A DNA stretch of 64,000 bases, taken from Cepaea nemoralis (lineage: Eukaryota; Mollusca; Gastropoda; Stylommatophora; Helicidae). The stretch spans positions 372,001 through 436,000 of the forward strand of contig JACEFZ010003503.1 of NCBI GenBank assembly GCA_014155875.1, read 5' to 3'. The notes beneath the pieces were generated by a model. The model ran no database searches. It saw nothing but the letters and a program-made list of their open reading frames with translations, and was not told the origin of the DNA. The stretch's first letter is position 1; each line of letters opens with the position of its first letter. Both the position numbers and the translations under genes were made by a program. Shown piece by piece: positions 10,052 through 22,000 of the stretch.

Positions 10052-13000
10052 GAAAGAGCATGAGAGAAAGTGTGGGAGAAAATGTAAAGAGGTGAGAGAG
10101 AGAGAGGGGGTGGGGAAGAGGGAATACATGGGTGGAGAGAGAGAGAGTGTGAGATGGCTGAGTGAGGGAGAAAGAGGAGAGCTCTAGACATGTATAAACT
10201 GTGCTCGAGTAGCGAGTGCTAAACAAACATACAGAGAGAGAGAAGGAGGGAACGAGAGAGATAGAAAGTGTGTGAGAGATAGTGAGGGAGGGAGGGAATG
10301 AGAGATAGAGAGATTGTCTGTGTGAAAGAGAGAGATGTGAGCATGTATGAGAGAGAGACGAGACCATGTGTGAGAGAAAGGGTGTGTGAGAGAGAGTGAG
10401 TGAGAGACCCTGTGTGAGAGAGAGCACATGAGAGAGATAGGGAGGGAGCGTATGTGAGAAAGTGGGAAAGAGATCATGCATGAGAGAGTGTGAGAGAGAA
10501 TGAGAGCATGTGTGAGAGAGATAGAGTGAGAGAAAGAGCATGTGTGTGAGATAGAATGAGAGAAAGAGTGTGTGTGAGAGATATAGAGAGGGAGCATGTG
10601 TGAGAGAGAGACTGAGTGTGTGAGAGATAGAGTGAGAGAAAGAAGGAGTGTGTGAGAGAGAGAGAGATCAAGTGTGTGAGAGACAGTGAGAGAAAGAACA
10701 TGTGTATGAGAGATAGAGAGCATATATGAGAGGGAGAGAGCATGCGTGAGAGAGATAGAGAGAGAGTGTGTGAAAGACACATAGATGGAGAGAGAGAATT
10801 TAGTAGCTTATAAATGTAAGATTTCAAGCAGCAGTTATTTATAGATTTATCTTCTTTTTGTAGTTCTTTTTTTGCCCACCTTTTTAATGACATTGAAATT
10901 TACATTTGGACATCTGTTACAGAATGTTTCTAACCTCAACTACCTGACATCTGAGCAAGCCCTTGCGGACTTTGCCGAACTGATTAGGTTCATTACATCA
11001 AACACAGCCGGGGCGGCAAAAAGTCCAGTTATTGCTTTTGGTGGCTCATACGGTGGGATGCTGGCTGCATGGATCAGGATAAAATACCCTAATTTAGTAT
11101 CTGGGTAAGATAATTTGTTCATCACCCACGCGTTACCATCAAAGGAAGCAAAGAATAGTAATGCTGTAACCTACTATGGGGACGCTTGGTAGTATAGTGG
11201 CTAGACATTCACCTGCAGACTTTTCCATAAAGCGGCCGGCTGAAAGCATATCACAGAGCAATCACTTTGTAGTTCTAGTGGTGACTTTGTGCTTGTGAAC
11301 TGAATAGTGGAGTCCAAATAAAAACTCATGACCTTCGTAGCATGAGGCAGATGACGAGTCTAGCTAGCCTTTTCCCTCAGGTCACTACCAGTGACCCGTA
11401 TATTCCCAGTGAACACACGTGAGTGTTACTAACTTTGTATTTGTTCTCATCAACTGTTAGTGTTAATTATTTATGTTTTTCTTCTTCTGCGTTCATCTGA
11501 AGTGTTTTTTCAGATGTAATTGCGTTGTACGTGTTTACTTGCGTCTTTAGACCGACATATCTAACTTCTGAAGGCATTTGTTGACCAGGTTAACCTTCCC
11601 AGATTCTTTCTGTTCCTGTCTTGCGAGTTGTCGTGAGTGACTATCACTCTACTGTTCTCCCAGCCCGTGTCTGACTTAACTCATTTCTGTCTATGACAGT
11701 AATAATTGTCCAGTTTTGATGTATTGTATACATTATGCTTGCAGGAATATGACGTGGGTATGTTAAGTGCTAGGACCGTCATATTTTTTAAAGCCTGAGT
11801 GCATGGATGTGTCAGTCTTTCTCTCAAACAACAAGTGCAGGTATCAAATCCTCGTCTGACCTTGGTCATACCATCATCAGCAGAACATCCTAGACATCCC
11901 AGGTTTTATCAACTGCTTCAAGCTGAGGGAGTTACTGAGAAGGGGATCTGAGCACATATAGACTGAACAGACCCATAAGCAGTGTGAATAATCTGGCGGC
12001 TAACAAACATCCTAGTCATTAAACCAATGCAGCCACTTACTAAGATTATAGTGATCAACCTGCTACAAACTGAGATTATAGGGATCAACTGCTACAAGCT
12101 GAGATTATAGTGATCAGCCGCTACAAGCTGAGATTATAGGGGTCAGCTGCTACAAGCTGAGATTATAGTGATCAGCCGCTACAAGCTGAGATTATAGGGA
12201 TCAGCTGCTACAAGCTGAGATTATAGGGATCAGCCGCTACAAGCTGAGATTATAGTGATCAACCGCTACAAACTGAGATTATAGGGATCAGCCGCTACAA
12301 GCTGAGATTATAGTGATCAACCGCTACAAGCTGAGATTATAGGGATCAGCCGCTACAAGCTGAGATTATAGTGATCAACCGCTACAAGCTTAGATTATAG
12401 GGATCAACTGCTACAAGCTGAGATTATAGGGATCAACTGCTACAAGCTGAGATTATAGTGATCAACTGCTACAAGCTGAGATTATAGGGATCAACTGCTA
12501 CAAGCTGAGATTATAGTGATCAACTGCTACAAGCTGAGATTATAGTGATCAACTGCTACAAGCTGAGATTATAGTGATCAACCGCTACAAGCTGAGATTA
12601 TAGGGATCAACTGCTACAAGCTGAGATTATAGCAATCAACTGCTACATGCTGAGATTATAGGGATCAACTGCTACAAGCTGAGATTATAGGGATCAACTG
12701 CTACATGCTGAGATTATAGTGATCAAGCTCTACACGCTGAGATTATAGGGATCAGCCACTACAAGCTAAGATTACAGTGATCAACCGCTACAAGCTGAAA
12801 TTATAGTGATCAACTGCTAAATGCTGAGATTATAGTGATCAACCATTACATGCTGAGATTATAGTGATCAGCTGCTACAAGCTGAGATTATAGCGATCAA
12901 CTGCTATATGCTGAGATTATAGTGATCAGTTGCTACAAGCTGAGATTATAGTGATCAACCGCTAAATACAAAGATTATAGTGATCAACCGCTACAAGCTG

Positions 13001-16000
13001 AGATTATAATGATCTACTGCTAAATGCTGAGATTATAGTGATCAACCGTTACATGCTGAGATTATTATAGTGATCAGCTGGTACAAGCTGAGATTATAGG
13101 GATCAATATGCTGAGATTATAGTGATCAACTGCTATATGCTGAGATTTTAGTGATCAGTCGCTACAAGCTGAGATTATAGTGACAAACCTCTACATGCTG
13201 AGATTATAGTGATCAACTGCTACACACTGAGATTATAGTTATCAACTGCTACAAACTGAGATTATAGTGATCAACCGCTACAAGCTGAGACCATAGTGAT
13301 CAGCTGCTACAAGCTGAGATTATAGTGATCCGCCGCTAAATGCAGAGATTGTAGTGAATAACCACTACAAGCTGAGATGATAGTGATCAACCTCTACAAA
13401 CTGAGATTATAGTGAACAACCTCTACAAGCTGAGATTATAGTGATCAATCACTACAAGCTGAGATTGTAGTGATCAGTCGCTACAAGCTTAGATTATAGG
13501 GATCTACTGCAAAAAGCTGAGAGAGATACAGAGGAAGGGATCTGAGTACATATAGATTGAATGGTTCAATGTGCAGTGTGAACAATCTTATGACTAACTA
13601 AGTAACATCCTAGCCATTACACCAATGCACCTGCTTGTTGTGATGATACTGACCTTTATTTTATTCAACATGCCCAGGGTTTTAGCAGGCTAGTTTTCCA
13701 TGTAATATGTTTAACCTTGTTTTTGTTTTGTTTTGTCAACCTGCAGAGCTTTGGCTGCCTCAGCTCCAATCTGGCAGTTTACAGGTATCACACCTTGCAA
13801 TGCTTTTTATGACACTACCAGCAACACATGGCGCCAAACTTCTGACAGCTGTGTGGCTAACATACAACAGTCCTACAAGGCCCTAGATACAATTGCTGCA
13901 CAAGGTATAGTTGTGTTTTCATTTAGGCAGAGATTCGTTACATAACTTTCAAGCTCCAGCAACAATTGATGCAAGATATTGTTTTCATTTGACATTATAA
14001 GGTGAATTATGTTGCACTGTTTCGTCAAACCTGTGGCTCAGTACATCTGACTTCGACAAGCATTTTTTCAGGTTTACTTTCCTTAACTTCAATCTTGACT
14101 ATCTTCAATCTGCCTACAAGGCAGCAGGTTTATGTCTCTGCTTGTGTGGTTCCTATTCCTTGACCTGTCCAACATGGGACACACTGCCAGTAGCTGCGCT
14201 ACCAATGATGGAACTCTTGCAGTCATTGAAACACAAAAGCCCTTCTGCCTCTTCAAGGTGGAGACACATCAGAGGGGTTTTCATTTAGAAAGATTAATTC
14301 ATTACATCATCATCAAGTGCCCTGCCAGCTGGCGTAGGCGTTCATGGCTCTCCACAGATCTCGGTCTTTGGTGTTTTGGATCAACTCTGCTGATGATATT
14401 CCTCCATGCCACTGTCTCAATCCGTCCAGCATCATTTCTCTTGGTCTGCCTCTCTTCCCCTCGATCTTTCCAGTTGTCAACAATATTCTCCAATGCCTCT
14501 CTTCTCATCACATGACCAAAGAAAGCTGTCTCTTTCTTATTGTTGTATATAGTGTTCTAGTTTCATTAGCCTCTTTCAGGCAATCGTTGTTAGTTACTCT
14601 GGCAGTTCAAGGAATTCGCAACAAAAACCACATCTCTGTTGCTTCTAAGTTCTTCCTAATTTTTTCATTTACATTCCAAGATTCGCTGCCATTGCATACC
14701 AGTGATAATTTCTGCAAAAGGTATAGTTGTGTTTAAATTTAGACAGATTTAAAAGGAGAGCTTGGCATATGACACCACAACCTTGAGTCTGAGAATGGAA
14801 GTGGAGGCTGTTACTGCAACTTTCCGCTGGTTGTGATTGTAACTGATTCACAAAGCATGCTGACAAATGTGAAGACTGGCATGTTTCATGCTGAATGGCA
14901 TGCATCGATTCAGAGGTTCCTGGTTGTGAGCATTTACTGGATGCTCTTCAAGACACTCTGGTGTGGTTGAAAATGAACAAGCAGACAGATTGGCTGGTAC
15001 CACATCATTAAGGGGTATTTGATGCATGATCCGGCAGATGGGATGAAGGTCTTCTGGGATAATGTGATTAATGCAGAAGAACAGATAGACTACCATGGTC
15101 TAAAGAAAATGCAGCAGCTAGGGGTGGCCAGAAGATCTGTTCGATAGTCGTCACTCAGAGGTAAAGCAAGATGGACATATAATCAGGTTGCAACGGTCAC
15201 CATTAGTATTGGAACTTTTCGCTGGCTGTCGAAGATGAGAACTGAGCACTTATAGTATTGCCCTGAGTGCAGTAATGTCGATTCTTGACTCAACTTAGAA
15301 AGATTTATTACATACCAGTGCACAAAGTATAGTTGTGTTTTCATTTAGAAAGATTCATTGCATACGATTTCTTTTCAAAAAATGTCAGACCGTTGACTAG
15401 GTAAATTACAATTACTCACCTAGATGTCTGAAACCTTAATCCCCTTCAAAGTCCTCTCCTTGGGCCTGTACACACTTCTCCTAATGGTCCAGCCATCGTT
15501 GGAAGCATTCAATAAGGTCTTTTGTTTTTGGAAAGGAGTACAGTGTGGCTGTCATGTTCCACTTAATGTCTTCTCATGTTTCAAGTTGGGTCCCTTTCAG
15601 CTTGAGGAACAACAAGGAAATTGCAAGGAGCCATGTCGGCAGAATAGGAAACCCAATGAACCAGGGGATATTGTGTTTGGCCATGAAAGTCTAAAGCAGA
15701 TGCAAAGAATGGGCAGGTGCATTGTCATGATGAAAGGTATAATGGGCACAATGAAAAAAAAAGTTAAAAGTAAAAAGAAAAAACACGTTGAATGAATATT
15801 CAGTTCTTGTAACTCGTGTCTGTGCTATTGTAAAAAACATGTTCAATTAACAGTCAGTTCTTGTAACTTATGTCTGTGTTATTGTAAAAAAGCATGTTGA
15901 ATGAACATTCAGTTCTTTTATCTATGTTATTGTAAAAAATCATGTTGAATGAGCATTCAGTTCTAATTCTGTGTTATTGTAAAAAACAGGTTGCATAAAC

Positions 16001-19000
16001 ATTCATTTCTTGTAATTAATGTCTATGTTGTTTTTGTAGAAAACATGTTGAATGAACATTCAGTTATTGTAACTAGTCTCTATTGTGTTATTGTAGAAAA
16101 CAAGTTTAATGGACATTCTGTTCTTGTAACTAATGTCTATTTTGTATTTGTAGCAAACAAGTTGAATGAATATTCAGCCCTTGTAACTTTTCAATTGTGC
16201 TGTTGTTGAGTTACATAAGTATTAATTATTTCAACAGCTGGTGGCCTTCAGCGCATCAGCAACATCTTCAAACTGTGCAGTCCTCTTGCGAACTTGTCTG
16301 ATGTTCAATCATTGAAAGCATTTCTGGCTGATATGTATGTAAACTTTGCCATGGTTAACTACCCATATGCTGCAAATTTCTTGGCCGAGCTTCCAGCCTG
16401 GCCAATTAAGGTGATACAAACATGTTATTTTCCCTATAATTGTGTTGTATTAACTGATTCTGTGCTAGACAAAAAAAAAAGTAGGTTTATACCAAACATG
16501 GTGCACATTTAAACAAACAAGTATTATAATGTAAATGTCTTTCACTGAGATTAAATCAAATTGCGGAAGATACACAAAACAAATCACTTAACATGGTGAC
16601 ACTAATATAGTGATATATCCCCCTTCTGTCCAAATGGGAGGGCACATTTGGTGATATACAGTCAAACCTCGGTTTTCATTGTCTTTGGTGTTTCGTCGAT
16701 TTCGGCTTTCGTCGATTTTTTCTGCGAAAAATTTTTCTCGGTTTTCACTCGGTTTCAGGTTTTTTTTTTAAACTATCGACGAAAACCGAGGTTTAATTGT
16801 ATTATACTTCGGCATTGAATCAGTTAAACTGTTTTCTCTCAAACGGCACACACATGTCTTGATTGTAATGGATTCACAAAGTATGATGAGAACAGTGAAG
16901 ACGAGCATGCTTCGGACAAAATGGTAGGCTTCCATTCAACAATAAAAAGTAGAGGGTATCTGATGGATTTTCACCGCAGGACATGCTGGTGTGGTGGGAC
17001 ATAGAGCAAATTGACATATTGGCTGAATCTGTACCCTTTGATGGGGTACTGGTGCATGATAAGGCAGATGTGGTTGGGGCTCTTTAGAATCGTGTGTGTG
17101 GTGCAGAAGAACAGGTAGATCATCACGGCTTGGAGAGAATGGTGATGCAAGGAATGACCAGAGGAAAGTCCTGATGGGCACATAATCAGATTGCTTCTTG
17201 TCTGCTAATTGTCCATGATTTGCTTTCACACATAAGGAATGGGCCAATATATGTAAGAACTCTTTTGCTCACTTTCATTGACAAAGAGTACTAAAAGAAT
17301 AAAGAGGGTGCTGAGAGCACTAGAGGGCAAAATATTGAGGAGAAGAATTGAATTGATCTTTATTTTCAAAGGGTAACAAATTGGGCGCGTAGGCCTGTCT
17401 TACATTCGGCCCTTCTAGTCACTCATCTTTCGTTCATCAACAGTGCATGATGCACTCACATAGGAAAAAAAAACATTGTCAAATGAATGTTGTAAGCGTA
17501 AACAATGCATATTCTCATGTTATGTGACACATCCCCCTCCCACACGCACATCCTGCACCAACCCACACACACATCCTTCACCTACTCTCACATCACCCAC
17601 CCATACCAACATCATCCCCCACCCACCACACATCCCCCACTCATCCCTCCACCCACTCACAGATCCCGCCACCAACCCAGACATCTCGCACCCACCCACA
17701 CATCTTTCCACCCACTCACACATACCCCAATCCACTCAAGCTCACCCACACACACCTGCTCCACCCACCCACACACCCTCCAACCACACACACATACCCC
17801 TCACACACATACATCCCACTACCCACCAACACCCATGCAAACACACAAACCCAAGCACACATCCTCCTCCCACACATCCCTCACCCACCCACATGCCCCA
17901 TCCATACTCACCAACCCACTCATCTCCGCACCCACCTACACATCCCCCGCAAACCCACACATCCCCCACAAACCCACACCTCCCCACCCACATACTTCTC
18001 CCATACTCCAACACACCTCTCCCACCCACCCACACACCTCCACAATCCACACATACACTCCCTATCCACACATTCCCTCACCCACACACAAACACTGACC
18101 CACACACACACACATCCCCAACACACACCTCTTCCATCCATATACACATCAGCCACACCCATCCCCCACCCCATTAACACATCCCCTACCCCATACACAC
18201 ATCCCCCACACCCCCAAGTAAAGGTAGGCCAAGATAAACTTGTATAAAACATAAACATGCTGACAACTATCACTACAGATATTCATGGAATTAAAAATAG
18301 TGGCCCAACATGGACAACTATGGAATGGAATGATCATGGTGCTATGTGACCAATTCCTGGGTGCTTTATGACCAATCCAGCGGCTTAAGCCCATTAACAT
18401 CTTCATAGAATTTGTTCTCAAATCTAGCAGGTGTAAACCAGAATTTCTGTCTCTGTTGGACATTTCTGCAGAAATTGTTTAGCCGCAATTTTACCAGTTT
18501 CACAGTTACAATCATCAGTATCTGTTATCTTTAGTTTATTAAACAAGTGGTACTTCAGTCTTTTGTGTCCTGTGTGGAGTCTGAATATTGCAACCCGTTC
18601 TCTTCTTTGGAGTTGGCAGTATGCATCATCTTTCTGGGGCCTGGATGCTCTGAATCCTGTTAGGTAAGGGGAACAAAGAATAGTCATACTATAACCGGCC
18701 ATGCATGTCATAAGAGGCGACTAAGGAAGGCAGGTGTGAGACTGACTACCTAATCCCATGTATCATGAATGGGTACCAAGCATAGACACTTCCCTCTCTC
18801 ACGAAGATTATGTGAATATACTGTCTGTGTTATGCTGTCAGCATAGACACTTCCCTCTCTCACGAAGATTATGTGAATATACTGTCCATGTTATGCTGTC
18901 AGCATAGACACTTCTCTCTCTCACAAAGACTTATGTGAATATACTGTCCATGTTATGCTGTCAGCATAGACACTTCTCTCTCACAAAAACTTATGTGAAT

Positions 19001-22000
19001 ATACTGTCTGGGACATTCTGGAATGCATGGTAACGATCAAGCGGATAAGTTGGCTTCCTGAGTGCTAGCAATTGGAAACTCATGGACAAGACAGGATACA
19101 AAAACAGATGAAACATATCTGAGGATGTGTGAGTCAGGATGCAAGTGTAGCTCCAGCAAGAAGGGGTACATGCAGGGATGATGTTTCTACAACCAGTGTG
19201 TTACTGGAGTGACCAGCATCTTTGCCATATGATATTTGCTGAATGAGAAGGTGTGTCTGTGCATATGTCCAGAAAACTTTTTCAAGTCTTAGAAACCTAT
19301 GAACCAGTTCTGATCCAATCCGATCCGATTTGTAGAAAAGAAAAGGAAACTTTCCACATCGTTCAACCAGCCTCAGTGGCGTTGGTTATAATTTTGGTGG
19401 TTCTTCTATCCATCAATCCATCATGTGCCATGCCGATCATGTTTTGTCATCTCACTTTATCACCATAGTCGTGGATCAGCTCCGTGTTCTTGTCTCGACC
19501 ATACCACATGGCCAAGCCATCCAGGTATTTACTTCTCGGTCTTCCCCTTGGTCTCTTCCCTTCGATCTTGCCAGTTGTCACCAAGTTCTCCAAGTCGTTT
19601 CTTCTCATAATACGCCAAAAAAAATGTTGACTGTCTACGTCTTCTTCTTCTTCAGCATTCCGAGCTATTGAGGTTCTTTACTGCAGATACAAGCTGTCTC
19701 CATTCGTCTCTTTGGTTGATCTTCTTTTGCAAGTTGCTGATTCCAAGTGCTTGTAGATCTGTATGTATATTATCTCTCCACCGTCTTCTTGGTCTACCTC
19801 GGGGTCTACGGTCAGTTATTTCCTGAGTGTAAACGAGTTTTGTTTCCCTATTATCTTCTATTCTTTTTATATGCCCCAGCCATTGCAGTCTATTAGCCTT
19901 CATGATACCAGTGATTATCGGGGACTTAAACAGATCATAAATGTCTTTGTTGTTTCTTCTTTTCCACTCTCCACTTTGTGTATCCCTAATGGGCCTAAAG
20001 ATGTCTACGTCTAATGTCTCTAATCAGTTCACGATTTTCATTTGTTTCTTGAAGGACTTGTTCATTGGTTCTTCTGTCTGTCCATGGTATTCTTTGCATT
20101 TTCCTCAGAAACCACATTTCCACAGCCATCAGTTTTTCAGCTTGACTGCTCATTGTCCACTCTTCACATCCATACAAAAGTACAGGTTCTATGTTGCACC
20201 TCAACACTCTTTTTCTTGTTTCAATTGATATCTTTTTATTGGGCAGTATGTTTTTCATCTTGCAAAAGGCTACCTTCGCAATGGCAATTCTTGTTCTAAT
20301 CTGTTCAAGGCATCTTCCATCAGATGTTATGACTGTTCTGAGATAACTTTACCGATTCACTCGCTTAAGAATATGCCCATTTACACGTATATCACATTGT
20401 GGTATTTCCTTCTTCCCAGTGATGACCATAATCTGTGTCTTCTTAATATTCAATTATAACCCTAGTTGTTCACTGTGTGCAACAACCGCAACTACTAAAT
20501 TTTGCAGGTCCTGTTCATTGTCTGCAATCAAGACTGTATCATCTGCATATCTAATGTTATTGATGTAGTGTCCCCCAATGTTGATTCCTTCCATATGTTC
20601 TATATTTCTGAAAATATTTTCACTGTACAGGGAAAAAAGATCTGGAGACATTACACATCCCTGTCTCACACCTCTTTTAATAGGATGATATTTACCTACA
20701 TCATTATCAACTCTGACGGCAGCTTGATGTTTCCAATAAATGTTTTTTACAAGTCTAAGGTCTTTCCATCAATTTGTAGATCTTCAAGCATGCTTATCAT
20801 GTTGACATATCTCACTTTATTGAAAACTCTTTGCATGATCATTCTCAGCAAAATCTTCATGATGTGGCTCATTATACTAATTGTTCAATGTTGATCACAT
20901 TCCAAGGCTCCTGATTTCTCTGGGATTGCAATAAATATAGAATTACATAATTCAGGAGGTATATCTCCAGTATTGTATATTGCGTTCAGCAGTCTGGTGA
21001 CTTGGTCTATTCCATATTCTTCTAAGGCAGTGATCATTTCTATTGTGATGTTATCTGTATCCAGGGTCTTGCCAGTTTTGATATGATTAAGAGCATTCTG
21101 AACTTCCATCTTCAAAATTGATGGTCCTTCATTATTATTCCGATGATCATATTGTTTTTCTCTTATATCATCATAAAGGTCTTTCACATAATCTGACAAT
21201 GCCTGTAAATTATGATCTTATTCTATTATGATTTTGCCATCTTTGGTTTTTAGGCAACCCGTTGATGTGTGTGTTCTTTTGTTAGTGATGTCATTAATTC
21301 TTTTGTGCATTAATTTGGTATTCCAGGTGTTGTGTTGGTTTTCAATTTCCTTGCAATTTTCCTCAAGCCATAGTGGTACATAGTGTTGTATAAATTGTTC
21401 CGGTTCCTTTGCATATAGGATGACTTCTACTGGTGCATGCCTGGCCGAGTTCCTCTTTTTCATCATCTTCCATTCTTTCTTTCGCAGACGACCTCCTCAA
21501 TGTTTCTTACATTGCCACTGTACCTGCTGCCATTATCAGTTTTCCCCTCCCCCTCATTTGGTGTTTTCAAGAAACCAGTATTTTGATGTTATTTTATTAT
21601 ATACACAAAGTGGTGAATACTATATTGATTTTGTATAGTTGTTGTTCTACTTCTTTCGTTAGCCTGAAACTTGTCTGTATCTGCAATGATGTCTTTGTAT
21701 GTTTGTAAACAATGAATACAGGTCGCCTGCAGTTATTTGTCTCAGCCCTTGCAAGGAGTGGCCCTCCTGACTGCTTTGTCAAATGTGACGAATCTCTACT
21801 TCAACTACACGGGTCAAACTAAATGTATCAACTGGACGGAGGGTGGTAGCGCCAGTTCCCTTGGTTACCAGGGCTGGGATTATCAGGTATGTTTTCATGT
21901 CACATTTTTCAGTCTGAAATCTGGCATAAAGTTGTGATAGCATGTTGTATTTCTTCTTCTTATTTCAGCTTTTACCGTTATGCCTTTTAACATCAGGTTA

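Larger units (their letters stand above)
13893..15365 (+). repeat. Dispersed partial copies of the PRCP exon D donor region
   Basis: The true junction, with ctgcacaag/gtatagttgtg and tttcatttag, recurs in part at about 14272-14307, 14700-14752 and 15294-15365, two of the copies retaining gtatagttgtgtt. LINE fragments separate the copies, so a small tandem duplication was probably interrupted by later insertions. Confidence 0.7.

Noticed and set aside
9822..10893. Ser/Leu/His-rich minus-strand frames up to 239 residues
   Set aside because: Translation of a GA/GT-rich tract inside a PRCP intron.
11187..11260. tRNA-like A box ggtagtatagtggctag
   Set aside because: No matching B box or acceptor stem; kept only as a note in the intron entry.
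12036..13530. CRISPR-like array of regular direct repeats
   Set aside because: Units are contiguous with no unique spacers, and the sequence is eukaryotic; it is a minisatellite.
15424..15795. Plus-strand 123-residue ORF
   Set aside because: It is the antisense of a mariner transposase fragment.
17476..18273. Pro/His/Thr-rich frames over 200 residues
   Set aside because: Translation of CA/CCCA low-complexity DNA, open on both strands, no domain.
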